Source: Neocallimastix lanati (nom. inval.)
Lineage: Eukaryota; Neocallimastigomycota; Neocallimastigomycetes; Neocallimastigales; Neocallimastigaceae
Length of the DNA stretch: 64,000 nt
Assembly (NCBI GenBank): GCA_016946835.1
Contig: JACVTC010000018.1
Coordinates: 653,501-717,500, forward strand
Direction: 5' to 3'
Shown: positions 14,023 to 24,464 of the stretch, piece after piece
How positions within the stretch are numbered: the first letter of the stretch is position 1
Layout: the number at the start of each line of letters is the position of its first letter
Made by a program: the position numbers and the translations under genes
The notes under the pieces: model-generated
Told to the model about the DNA's origin: nothing
Database searches by the model: none
Seen by the model: the letters and a program-made list of their open reading frames with translations, nothing else

Positions 14023-16395
14023 AAATTAAAGATATCATCATAATTGTTTGGTTCGCGTAATTCTTTTAATAATTTTTGTTTTTGTTATTTGAATTTAATA
14101 TGAAGGTTTCATTTCTATTTCTTTTTCCTAAACGTATAGAAGATTCTATGTTAAATAATTTGTTATTCATTAAGTTATTAATAATTCGTTGTTCATTGTT
14201 ATAGTTATTATTGTTTGAGTTATAGCTTTCTGTATTTGAATTATTGTGATTGTTTTTATTACTGACAGTGATCATATTGTCGTTTTGATTAATATTATTA
14301 TTTATTTTGTTATTATTGCTGTTGGTAGTGTTGTTGTTGCTGTTTGTGTTATTGTTGTTATTAATTTTATTGTTGCTTGTGTTATTGTTATTATTATTGT
14401 TGTTGTTGTTAATGTTATTATCTTGAGATTCTATATTATTATTATAATCTTTGTTTTGATTATTATTAATATTTTTGGTGTTGTTATTATTGTTGTTTCT
14501 TCTTTTGTTATATGTTCTTTTATTTTTAATTTGATTGTTTTTACTTGGTATATTATTTTCATTTATTTGAGTATTATTGTCTAATATTTGAATATTATTT
14601 GACTTATTGTTATTATATTGATAATACGGATTATTATTGTTAGTATTATTGAAGTCTTTGCCATGGTTTATATCATACGTGTTATCATAAAAGTAGGTAT
14701 TATCATTCCTCCTTATTATATTATTGGGAATAAAATTTGAGATGTCATTATCGCAATGAGATAAATGTGAATTTCCTGGTGTAAATTCAAAGAATTCAAC
14801 ATTTCGTGAAATTATAATTTTATTATTTGTTATATCAAGAATTTTGTATGCTGTGGGATTATCAACATACTCCAAGAATATGCCAGGAGATGAATTATTT
14901 TGAAATTTGGTACGGAATAGTTTTGGAACGTAATAAAAAACTTTACATCCGAAGACATGTATGTTTGAATAATCAACTTTGTTATTGGTTAGAAGTTCAT
15001 ATGGAATTTTATTATTTATCCCTTTATGAGGGATTCGATTATGAATGTAGTTGGAAGTAGAGACGGCGTCTTCCCAAAATAGTAAGCTCAGTTTTGCGTC
15101 CTTTAACATTGACTTTGCAGAATTGATTATAGTGACGTTGAAATGTTCAATCCTACCATTTTGTTGTGGGTGATAGGGAACAGTAAATTGATGTTGTATT
15201 CCAAAGTCAATGCAGAATTGTTTAAAATTTTTGTTGCTAAATTCGGTGCCATTATCTGTACGGATATATTGAATTCTTTTGTTAAATTGATTTTTATTTT
15301 GTTAAACCAATTAAGGAAGTGATAAAAAGTTTCTGATTTACTCTTCATAAAGAGAGTCCACCCAAATCTTGAATGGTCATCCAAAATGGTTAAGATATAT
15401 TTATTGTCATAGATAGAGTTTTGTATTGGACCTATAAGATACATGTGTATGAGTTGAAATATATTTTTAGCACTATTATGTAATGATTTGAAAGGCTTAT
15501 TTTTAAGTTTTGAATAACTACAAATAGGGCACTTTGAGTTTATGTTGAATTTTAAAATTTTATTTTTGATACTATTGATATTGAAATGGGCAAAGCGACG
15601 ATGCCATAAATTTAGTTTATCAATTGATTTCAAATGTGTATAATTGACTTCAACAAAATTATTATTATGTTGGTTGTTTTGAAAATTTAATGGTTGAGTT
15701 GAAATCCAAAATTTAAATGTGTTAGATTGGTTCGATTTAATTGATAATATTCTTTGATTATGTTCGTCATAAATTAGTGCGTATGATTTATTATTAGTAT
15801 TATTGAAAATTATTTTGTATCCTTGTTGTGTAAGATTTCCAATTGAAAATAAATTTTTATTTATTTTTGGTGAGTAATAAACATTCTTAATGGTTCTTTT
15901 ATGATTACTAATGTACCTATGAGGTCTCCTTTAAATTGTGTTGATATAACTTGATTATTAGCTAAATAAACTTTGTCATTGCACTTTTGAATATTATGTA
16001 ATTTATTTAAATGACCAGTGATATTTATTGATGCGCCGGAGTCCAATATCCAACACATCATTTCCTTTTGTTTATTTTCTTCGTTTTGTTTATTTATTTC
16101 GACAAAATTAATATCAAGATTTTCTTGAGAATTGTAATCCTTGGTAAAAGCATCGGCATAGCTTGCATCGTACCTTTCTTTTTCCATGAAATTTGCATAA
16201 TTTCTACGTTTATTATATTTTCTTTTAAAATTATTTCTTATCAGTTTGAAAATTTTTCTTTTTTTGTTATTTTTTTATCATCTCTTCTAATTTTACAGTC
16301 ATAAAAGAAATGGCCCCATTTACCACAGTAATTACATCTACCATTTTTAGTCTTTTTAGTAAATGCTTTTATTTTAGTAAGCTTTTTCTTATTTA
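14023..16395 (-). pseudogene. Copia fragment of family D: zinc knuckle, protease, integrase and Asn-rich linker
   Basis: Truncated, frameshifted relative of element D (53969-59895), minus strand. It starts inside the gag zinc-knuckle region (about 16395) and runs through the protease (WILDSGASINIT, about 16030), the GAG-pre-integrase region (LNLWHRRFAHFN) and integrase to the Asn-rich linker, stopping at the first residues of the RT domain (about 14023). Open pieces are 16187-15861, 15633-15127 and 15109-14066, separated by frameshifts. It helps in reading element D: here the linker after YDINHGKDF stays in frame, whereas in D the same point carries an insertion. Confidence 0.88.
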
Positions 16396-16486
16396 CCCAA
16401 TCAGAATATTATATAATAATATTCTGATTGGGTAAATTATATTAAAGTCATTATTAAGTATTTATTTTTTTTTTTATATTCTAACA
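16394..16486. repeat. Palindromic LTR junction of family D
   Basis: TTTACCCAATCAGAATATTA is followed almost at once by its reverse complement, giving a near-perfect palindrome of about 45 bp (16394-16440). Both arms are the same part of the family D LTR in opposite orientations. The right arm continues as that LTR to its end, CTAACA (about 16486). It looks like a fold-back or template-switch product. Confidence 0.75.
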
Positions 16487-17066
16487 AATATTCTTTTATT
16501 TAAAATTAAAATTAAAATTAAAATTATTTGTTTCAACTATTAAAAAGAAAGAAATTTATTCTTCTTTTTATACTTTTATTTTAATATATTTTATTAATCA
16601 TTAATATATTCTTTATAAAAAAAAAAAAAACTATTATTTTATTTTAATTTTTAACTATTATTTTAAATTATTTTAATAAAAAATTATATTTATTAAATTA
16701 AAATATAAAAATTAATTTAGAGATTGTATTCCGGGCGGTAGCTTCTTTTTGATAATGTTTTCAGAGAGAGAATTATACAGAATTGATATTTTCTGTATTT
16801 TAGATCATTTTTATTATTGAAATTCTTCTGTATTTTAGTTCATTTTTATTTTAATAAAGATTTAATTTATTTTTGATTTTTTTTTTATTTTTAATTTACT
16901 TCAAAGGTTTAGAAAATATTATACAGAAACTTATAATTCTGTATTTTATATCAAATATTTATTGAAATAGGTTTTTATTATACTTAATATAAAAATAAGA
17001 ATTAGTAATGATTTAAATTATATATAATTTTTAATAAGAATATTTAGTAATAATTTTTATTATATT
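16487..17066. other. AT-rich non-coding flank
   Basis: No gene seen. The last 60 bp are a copy of the approximately 50-bp repeat that continues after element B at 24028-24400, so B inserted into that repeat. Confidence 0.5.
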
Positions 17067-17273
17067 TGTTAAAATATATTTACTATACTTCATTTTATAT
17101 TAACCAATCAATTAGTTTAATAAATAATATTCATGTATAAAAGCTTTCTAAATGAATATGTTTTTCTTTAGTTCTATTTTTATAAAAAAAAATATATTAA
17201 TAAATAATAAAATATCTATAATATAAATAAATTAAACTATTATTTAATTATATAAACATTAATGTGTCTAAAA
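17067..17273 (+). repeat. 5' LTR of copia element B
   Basis: 207 bp, TGTTAAAATA...GTCTAAAA, with a TATA-like ATGTATAAAAG (about 17133-17143). The exact 3' border is chosen so that LTR length and target duplication agree; the LTR does not end in CA. Confidence 0.85.
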
Positions 17274-17301
17274 GATTAAGAGTCTCAATCTACTAATTGA
17301 G
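17273..17301 (+). other. Primer-binding site for tRNA-Lys(CUU) anticodon arm, with hairpin (element B)
   Basis: AGATTAAGAGTCTCA (17273-17287) adjoins the LTR and is complementary to TGAGACTCTTAATCT, the anticodon stem-loop sequence of a tRNA-Lys(CUU). CTCAAT (17284-17289) and ATTGAG (17296-17301) form a hairpin overlapping its 3' end. The same site occurs in elements C and D. Confidence 0.75.
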
Positions 17302-17502
17302 TTTGAATTAAAATAAAGTTAAGTTATAATATAAATTAAATTTTTCTATTTTTACCTCTCAATAAAACCAAAGAACTAATAAATTATTATTTTTATTATT
17401 TATTGTATTTTATTTATTACCGAATCAAATCCATAAGAAATAAAGATTTTTTTTTAATCAACAATAAATAAAATTATAGTTAAATTGTTAAATAATAAAA
17501 TT

Positions 17503-17672
17503 AATATCATCAAGATGAAAAATTTATTGTCAACTGATGATATTAATATTAAAATAAAATAAACACAGTATCATCAAGATGAGAAATAAATAGTCAACTG
17601 ATGATACTAATATTAAATTAAATTAAATCTAATATCATCAAGATGAGAAATAAATAGTCAACTGATGGTATT
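17503..17672 (+). repeat. Leader hairpin array of element B (three units)
   Basis: Three repeats, each a 10-bp stem around a 22-nt loop starting AGATGA and ending GTCAAC. Arms: 17503-17512/17535-17544, 17567-17576/17599-17608 and 17631-17640/17663-17672. Unit 2 has G where unit 1 has A in one arm and C for T in the other, keeping the pair. Unit 3 changes an A-T pair to G-T wobble. Pairing is kept despite base changes, as expected for an RNA structure. Confidence 0.8.
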
Positions 17673-18176
17673 TAGATAAATTTGAAACTAAAATATTATT
17701 AATATAAAAAAAAAATATAAATAAATTAAAGTAATAATAAAAAAACTAATTATATGTATTAAATAAAATTTTGAATAAATCACATTATATAATATATCAA
17801 ATATATTAAAATGAAATTATAAAACTAATCAATGAATAAAAAATAAAAAATCTAATCAAATAATAATCACCTTTTATTTAATCAAAATTAATAATAAATT
17901 AAATAATATAAATGCCTTATTTATTAAAGTTTGGTATTATAATACTAAATGAGATAAAAATAGTAACAAATTAATGAAATCAAATTTAAGTAAAAATTAA
18001 AATGAGAATTTTTAATATAACAAATTAATACTAATAAATTAATAAAAATTAACAGAATTAAATATTATAATATTTTTTTTAAAACTACTAAAATATTTTT
18101 ATTAATTGAGATTTTAAAAAAATATATAATTAATTTAAAACAATAATAAAAATTTTAAATTTCAAAAGTACTCGAA

Positions 18177-20828
18177 ATGATTGGAAGAAGAAGAAACCAA
18201 GAACAAGTTATCAACCTCACCGGAGAAGATATTACACATAACGGAATAACCTTTAATTATTCCGAAAATTTCAACCAAATTACTGAACTAAATACAGAAA
18301 ACTACCCTGGTTGGAGAAGAAAAATTCTGTATTTGCTAACAATAAATAAATTAACCAAATATGTCCTTTATCCAATTGTAAAGAAGTTAAGAAAGAGAGA
18401 TATAAGAGAAGAATTAACAGATTACCCGGAGGATCAATTTGATAGTTCGTTAGTTTATGAAAAGAACACTAAAAACATTGATATAACTAACGACATCACG
18501 GCCAAATGGATTATCATAAATGGGCTTGGAGAACAAACACAAAAACTAATAAATGGAAATGAAAAGACCGCTTTTCAAATTTGGAACATCTTCCAAGAAT
18601 CGTTTACCAAAAGCAAGGAAAGAAGAAAAATCGAAATCCAAAACAAAATTGAAACAATGAAGTTTGACACCAAGACCGATATAAATATATTCATTGCCAA
18701 TTTGCAAAATTTAATAGACGAACTTGAGAAAATTGACAATGACCTTAGTATAAATACAAAAATCGGCATTCTAAATAGATGCTTACCTGAAGATCTAAGG
18801 TGGATAAACGTCTTTCAACATAAGAGTTGGGAATCATGCTGCACCTATGTTAAGGAAATCATCCCTAATATCGTTTTATCTAATTTAAAAGAAAAAAATT
18901 CAATTCAGGAAAACAACAATAATGTTCTCTTCAATGCTGAAACAAGAAAGAGCAAGAATTATCGAAACAATAATAGAACTAAAGGTAAAAGAAAAAGTCT
19001 CAAAAGGAGTGGTGGAAGATGTAACTATTGTGGAAGAAGAGAACATTACTTCTATGAATGTAAATTCAGAAAAAATAATTTATATAAAAATCAAAACAAA
19101 AATAAATTTAATAAAAGAACTAAAAACAAAAGAAAATTTCAAAACGATATTAATTATGTGAACACTAATGATGCCTCTTCAAGTAATTATGACACAATAT
19201 ACGCAGATGCCTTTACTAAAGATTATAATACAGAAAATAATATTGAATTAAATTACTGTAACGTTGAAAAAGAATTTTTAAATGAAGATAGTGACAAAAA
19301 CTTTCTTTCATGTTGGATTTTGGACTCCGGTGCTTCAATCAATATCACAAGCAATCTTAATCTTCTAATAGACATAAAAAAATGTAATGAAGAAATTAAT
19401 CTAGCTAATGGACAAATAATTACAGCTGTCCATAAAGGAAAATTTAAGGGGTATGTAAACAACAATGAAGTAATACTTAATGAGGTATACTACTCTCCAG
19501 CCATCAATAAAAATTTAATATCTATATGCAAATTACTAAAAGAAAATTATAAAATTGTTTTTAATAATTCAAATAATAAATCATATGCAATCATTTACGA
19601 TAGCAATGATAAAAGAATAGTTAACATCACTGCAACCAAGACTAATACATTTAAAATTTGGTTTTCCAATAATAAAATAAATCTCAATAATAATAACAAT
19701 CAACATAATAATTTAGAAATAAATTTCACTACACCAAATGCAGCAAAGAGATTAAATTTATGGCATAGAAGATTATGTCATTTTGATATTAGTCATATTA
19801 AAAACAAATTATTAAAACTTAATACACCAATTAATAAATGCCCAATTTGTATGAATTCAAAACTTAAAAATAAACCATATAAGCAAGCAATAAATAAGTC
19901 GAAACATATATTTGAATTACTTCACATGGACTTGGTTGGTCCTCTTCCTGAATCACTTTATGGTAACAAATATCTTTTTACAATCCTCGATGACTATTCA
20001 CGCTATGGATGGACTTTGTTTTTAAAATCTAAAAGTGACACCTTTAACTCATTTTACAATTGGTTTTTAAGTATTAAAAATAAGTATAATACTAGAATTA
20101 TATATATTCGAACGGATAATGGTACAGAATTTTGCAATAATAATTTTAATTTATTCTTTAAATCTTATGGTATCAAACATCAGCTAACTGTACCATATAA
20201 CCCACAACAAAATGGAAGGGTGGAACGCTTCAATGGCACCCTAATTAATTCAGCCAAAGCTATGCTGAATGACTCTAAACTTAGTCACCAATTTTGGGAA
20301 GATGCTACCTCTACTGCTAATTATATACATAATCGCATTCCACACAAAGGAATAAATATGAAAATACCTTATGAAATAATTAACAAAACAAAGGTCAACT
20401 ATTCAAATATTAAAGTATTTGGATGCAAAGTTTATTTCTTTATTCCTAAAGTCTTTAGATCTAAATTCGATAACAATACTAAACCAGGGATTTTTCTAGG
20501 ATACTCTGAAAATCCATCAGCTTACAAAATTTTAGATATTACTACTAATAAAATAATCCTATCTAGATCTGTTGCTTTTTTCGAATCCAATCCTGGAAAC
20601 AGTTATCTTAAAGAATGCTCACCTGAATTTTTCAATTTTATTCCGGATCACGAAATCAGGGGAGATAATAAATATAATACATACTATAATAAAAATACAT
20701 ACGATACCAATACATATAACATTAATCATAATATTCAACAAAGATTAAATAAAATTGATTATCCAGGTTCTAAAGAATTTTTTAATTCAGAAAACATCCT
20801 AAGTGTAAAGATATCTTTATATCTTTAA
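18177..20828 (+). CDS. Copia Gag-protease-integrase (element B), interrupted at the C-terminus
   Basis: 883-aa ORF. Gag (UBN2-like capsid region) is followed by the zinc knuckle CNYCGRREHYFYEC (about residue 281), the aspartic protease WILDSGASINIT (about 382), the GAG-pre-integrase domain (LNLWHRRLCHF, CPICMNSK) and integrase with D (LHMDLVGPLP, about 583), D (RTDNGTEF, about 646) and E (NGRVERFNGT, about 682). The last eight residues (after codon 20802-20804) come from an inserted sequence that supplies the stop. Taking out the insert and one copy of its CTAAGT flank leaves a frame continuous with the RT part. Protease and integrase signature residues are intact. Confidence 0.92.
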   Translation: MIGRRRNQEQVINLTGEDITHNGITFNYSENFNQITELNTENYPGWRRKILYLLTINKLTKYVLYPIVKKLRKRDIREELTDYPEDQFDSSLVYEKNTKNIDITNDITAKWIIINGLGEQTQKLINGNEKTAFQIWNIFQESFTKSKERRKIEIQNKIETMKFDTKTDINIFIANLQNLIDELEKIDNDLSINTKIGILNRCLPEDLRWINVFQHKSWESCCTYVKEIIPNIVLSNLKEKNSIQENNNNVLFNAETRKSKNYRNNNRTKGKRKSLKRSGGRCNYCGRREHYFYECKFRKNNLYKNQNKNKFNKRTKNKRKFQNDINYVNTNDASSSNYDTIYADAFTKDYNTENNIELNYCNVEKEFLNEDSDKNFLSCWILDSGASINITSNLNLLIDIKKCNEEINLANGQIITAVHKGKFKGYVNNNEVILNEVYYSPAINKNLISICKLLKENYKIVFNNSNNKSYAIIYDSNDKRIVNITATKTNTFKIWFSNNKINLNNNNNQHNNLEINFTTPNAAKRLNLWHRRLCHFDISHIKNKLLKLNTPINKCPICMNSKLKNKPYKQAINKSKHIFELLHMDLVGPLPESLYGNKYLFTILDDYSRYGWTLFLKSKSDTFNSFYNWFLSIKNKYNTRIIYIRTDNGTEFCNNNFNLFFKSYGIKHQLTVPYNPQQNGRVERFNGTLINSAKAMLNDSKLSHQFWEDATSTANYIHNRIPHKGINMKIPYEIINKTKVNYSNIKVFGCKVYFFIPKVFRSKFDNNTKPGIFLGYSENPSAYKILDITTNKIILSRSVAFFESNPGNSYLKECSPEFFNFIPDHEIRGDNKYNTYYNKNTYDTNTYNINHNIQQRLNKIDYPGSKEFFNSENILSVKISLYL

Positions 20829-21573
20829 TAAATTTATGTAATTCATTATTACATTAATTTATGTATGAAATTTTTTCCACGATATCTTGAATAAAATTAT
20901 GTAATTTACATTAATTTATGAATTAAAGCATATTTCAATAAATTTATGTAAACGAAAAATCATACATCAAATTTACATACATGAATTAAATACTTTAAAC
21001 AATTATTTCTTCTTAAATTAATAATTGAAATTTAAAATTATAAATTAGAACTTAAATTATTTAAATTTATATTTATTAAATATGAAATTAAATAATTTAG
21101 TCACAAAAAATTCGCCAAATCTGTTATTGTTAAATTTTTATTTATTTAAATAGTATAGTTTAATATTATTAATAGTTTTTAGTTTAATTTTAAATTAGTT
21201 AAAATATTTAAATAGTTATAATAAAAAATAATTATAATAAAAAATAGTTAATTAGAAAATTATACTATAATTAGTTTTAGTTTAAATATTTTATTATTTT
21301 ATAAAATTAATTATTATTAATATTTAAATTGAATATATGTAAATTAAATTAATTTAATATATTAGAATATAATTAAGAAAAATATTGTAAATTTTCTTTA
21401 ATTGAAAAAATGTAATTGCTATTTTTTTATAAGTTGATAGTTCATAACATAATAAGAACTATTAAATAAAAGATTTTTAATAAACCAAATATTTTTAATA
21501 AAAAGAATTTATTTTATATTAGTGATTTTGTATTATTATAATCTGTTTTAAAATAAAACACTTTATACTAAGT
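20799..21573. mobile_element. 769-bp AT-rich insertion with 6-bp direct repeats inside element B
   Basis: CTAAGT occurs at 20799-20804 and again at 21568-21573. The DNA between has no ORF and interrupts the Asn-rich linker of the polyprotein. Its ends are weakly inverted (AGTGTAAAG at the left, CTTTATACT at the right), as in a small non-autonomous DNA transposon. Inside are repeats of ATAAATTTATGTAA. Excision as a GT-AG intron does not work: the available donor and acceptor either lose the frame or give an immediate stop. Confidence 0.6.
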
Positions 21574-23754
21574 AATTCACCAATATTAAATAATAGCAAT
21601 ATACAAAATATATACGAAGATATAATCAATAAAAATAATTCTAAGAATAAAAGAAAATATAACAAAAAACAAAGAAATAATAATTACAGTAACAATAATA
21701 GTAACAATAACAATGAAAATATCAATAATAATAACCATAACAATAATTTCATTAATAATAATACAAATAATAATAATAATATAAACAATAATAATATTAA
21801 TAATAATAACATAACCAATAATAATTTTATCAATAATAATAATATAAATAATAATAATAATAATAATACAAATAATAGTAATAATAATAATACAAATAAT
21901 AGTAATAATAAAATTAGAATTAATAATAATAATATTGAAAATAATAGCCAAAATAGAGAAGATAATAATAATAAAATAAATGATAATACAGTCAATAAAA
22001 CAATCAATAACAATAATAATATTGAAAGCAGCAGAGTAAATGACAACACAATTATCAATAAAAATTATATTCAACGTAATGGAAACGAAATTATAAATAC
22101 TTTATTGACTAATAACAATTCATTTAAATTAAATAATATCGAGACCAATAATAAAAAAAGAACTATGAATATTATAAATGAAAGTAATAACAAAAGAAGA
22201 AAGACAACAAATACCTTAAGAGAACCAGAAAATTATAAAGACATTCAAAATTTAATCGATAGAAAAGAGTGGATTAATGCAGTAAATGAAGAATTAAGCA
22301 ATATGAAAAACTTAAATGTATTTAATACAATTAAATATATACCTAAAAATGCCAATGTAATTTCCTCACGATGGATTTTCAAAAATAAAAGAAATGCGAA
22401 TGGCGAGATAACAAAAAGAAAGGCAAGATTGGTAGCACGAGGTTTTACCCAAGAACTTGGAATAGACTTTCATGATACTTTTGCACCAACGTTAAAACAC
22501 GACTCTATCAGAATTTTAACTTCAATTGCTGCCCAAAATAATATTAATATAGAACAAATCGATATAAACGCTGCTTACCTTAATGCCAAGTTAAGTGAAA
22601 ATATTTATATGAAACCTCCAGAAGGTCATCCAGACTTTAATACAAAATACAGGAAATTAAACAAGTCTATATATGGTCTGAAACAAAGCGGACGAGAATG
22701 GAATAAAGAAATTAATAAATTCTTAACTAAAATAGGACTTAGAAGAATGGTAAGTGAACCATGTATATATGTAAAAAACGATAAAAATAAAAACGTTTTA
22801 TGTATCGTCGGTATTTATGTTGACGATATTTTAATCGCTGGAAAAGAGAATGAAATTAAAATAATAAAAGAATATTTCAAAAGAAAATATAAAATAAAAG
22901 ATATTGGAGACGTGGATTTCGTTATCGGAATAAAATTTGTTAAACACAAAAATGGATATTTTATGCATCAAAGAAGATACATTATAGAGGTTTTAGAAAA
23001 ATTCAATATGAATAATGAAAAACCATTAAGGAATACAAAACCAATTACGGACGACAAACTTAGAAATATAAAGTTTAATCAAACTACCTACCGAAGTGCA
23101 ATAGGAAATTTACTCTACATTGCTATATGCACCAGACCTGATATTCTATTTTCGGTAAGTAAAGCAGCACGAAAATCAAATAATCCGAATATGGAAGACT
23201 GGAACAATGTCGTACGAATACTAAGATATCTTAAAGGAACAACGAGTTACGGGATAAACTATACAAGGAAACTAGGAATAGAAGCCTTTGTTGATGCCGA
23301 CTTTGCAGGAGATACTGAAACCAGAAGATCAACAACAGGTTTTTTAGTAACCATGGGCAACGCACCAACTAGCTGGTGTTCCAAGCTACAACACTGTGTG
23401 TCAACATCTACTGCAGAATCGGAGTATTATAGTCTGAGTGAATGTGGCAAACACTGCATTTGGTATTTAAACTTAATGAAAGAATTATATTATAATATTA
23501 AATGTATTAAAATAAAAATAGATAACAAAGCTGCCATATTCAATAGCAAAAATCAATCTATTAATCCGAAGACAAAACATATAGATATAAGAATTCATTA
23601 TATTAGAGAAATAATAAATAAAAATTTTATAAAATTAGAATATATTCAATCTCAAAATAATTTGGCAGATGCATTCACTAAATATCTGAATAACACTCTT
23701 ATGGAAAAATTCAGAAATTCTTTATTATATAAAATTGAGGATTTAAAATTTTAA
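21574..23754 (+). CDS. Copia reverse transcriptase and RNase H (element B)
   Basis: Same frame as 18177-20804 once the insertion is discounted. The first ATG of the longest clean ORF is 22105, but the frame is open from 21574 through a long asparagine-rich linker. Then comes the copia RT domain (REPENYKDI, ISSRWIFKNKR, IEQIDINAAYLNA) with the catalytic YVDDILIAG (about 22818), and the RNase H region (VDADFAGD, STAESEYYSLSE, ADAFTKYL). The order integrase before RT defines Ty1/copia. The enzyme motifs are intact. Confidence 0.92.
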   Translation, partial: NSPILNNSNIQNIYEDIINKNNSKNKRKYNKKQRNNNYSNNNSNNNNENINNNNHNNNFINNNTNNNNNINNNNINNNNITNNNFINNNNINNNNNNNTNNSNNNNTNNSNNKIRINNNNIENNSQNREDNNNKINDNTVNKTINNNNNIESSRVNDNTIINKNYIQRNGNEIINTLLTNNNSFKLNNIETNNKKRTMNIINESNNKRRKTTNTLREPENYKDIQNLIDRKEWINAVNEELSNMKNLNVFNTIKYIPKNANVISSRWIFKNKRNANGEITKRKARLVARGFTQELGIDFHDTFAPTLKHDSIRILTSIAAQNNINIEQIDINAAYLNAKLSENIYMKPPEGHPDFNTKYRKLNKSIYGLKQSGREWNKEINKFLTKIGLRRMVSEPCIYVKNDKNKNVLCIVGIYVDDILIAGKENEIKIIKEYFKRKYKIKDIGDVDFVIGIKFVKHKNGYFMHQRRYIIEVLEKFNMNNEKPLRNTKPITDDKLRNIKFNQTTYRSAIGNLLYIAICTRPDILFSVSKAARKSNNPNMEDWNNVVRILRYLKGTTSYGINYTRKLGIEAFVDADFAGDTETRRSTTGFLVTMGNAPTSWCSKLQHCVSTSTAESEYYSLSECGKHCIWYLNLMKELYYNIKCIKIKIDNKAAIFNSKNQSINPKTKHIDIRIHYIREIINKNFIKLEYIQSQNNLADAFTKYLNNTLMEKFRNSLLYKIEDLKF

Positions 23755-23820
23755 ATCTAAAAAAATATAGTTAAAATTAAACAAATGTAACATTGAAACG
23801 AAGTTACATTTGAGGAGGAG

Positions 23821-24027
23821 TGTTAAAATATATTTACTATACTTCATTTTATATTATCCAATCAATTAGTTTAATAAATAATATTCATGTATAAAAGCTT
23901 TCTAAATGAATATGTTTTTCTTTAGTTCTATTTTTATAAAAAAAAATATATTAATAAATAATAAAATATCTATAATATAAATAAATTAAACTATTATTTA
24001 ATTATATAAACATTAATGTGTCTAAAA
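23821..24027 (+). repeat. 3' LTR of copia element B
   Basis: 207-bp copy of 17067-17273, directly preceded by the purine tract GAGGAGGAG and followed by the target repeat ATATT. Confidence 0.88.
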
Positions 24028-24464
24028 ATATTTAATATTAATAAAAGATTTTTATTAGAATATTTAATAATAATTTTTATTATATTTGATATAAATAAAA
24101 GATTTTAATAAGAATATTTAATAATAATTTTTATTATATTTAATATTAATAAAAGAAATTTATAAGAATATTTAATAATAATTTTTATTATATTTGATAT
24201 TAATAAAAGATTTTAATAAGAATATTTAATAATAATTATATTTGATATTAATAAAAGATTTTAATAAGAATATTTAATAATAATTATATTTGATATTAAT
24301 AAAAGATTTTAATAAGAATATTTAATAATAATTTTTATTTTATTTGGTATTAATAAAAGATTTTAATAAGAATATTTAATAATAGTTTTTATATTATTAT
24401 TATTAATAGTATTTAATATGAAATACAAGGTATTTAGTGACACCCCGTATCAAAATATTATAAA
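24028..24464. repeat. Degenerate tandem repeats, unit about 50 bp
   Basis: About seven copies of a unit containing TTAATAAAAGATTTTAATAA then GAATATTTAATAATAATT. The same repeat lies left of element B at about 17020-17066, so B split the array. Confidence 0.75.

Larger units (their letters stand above)
17062..24032 (+). mobile_element. Ty1/copia element B, nearly complete, with an internal insertion
   Basis: Two 207-bp LTRs (17067-17273 and 23821-24027) start TGTTAAAATA, and ATATT flanks both sides (17062-17066 and 24028-24032). A primer-binding site adjoins the 5' LTR and a purine tract, GAGGAGGAG (23812-23820), precedes the 3' LTR. The coding region is one frame apart from a 769-bp insertion at 20805-21573. 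LTR copies differ at few sites (for example ATTAACC against ATTATCC), so the element is fairly young. Confidence 0.92.

Noticed and set aside
14246-14584. Val/Ile-rich plus-strand ORF, repeated at 55992-56330
   Set aside because: Antisense shadow of the Asn-rich linker in family D elements.
20803-21573. Insert in element B read as a spliceosomal intron
   Set aside because: The GT and AG choices available either change the frame (770 nt removed) or leave an immediate TAA (768 nt removed); only removal of 769 nt at the CTAAGT repeats keeps the frame.
21586-22074. Ile-rich minus-strand ORFs of 162 and 124 aa
   Set aside because: They are antisense to the Asn-rich linker of element B; AAT repeats read as ATT on the other strand.
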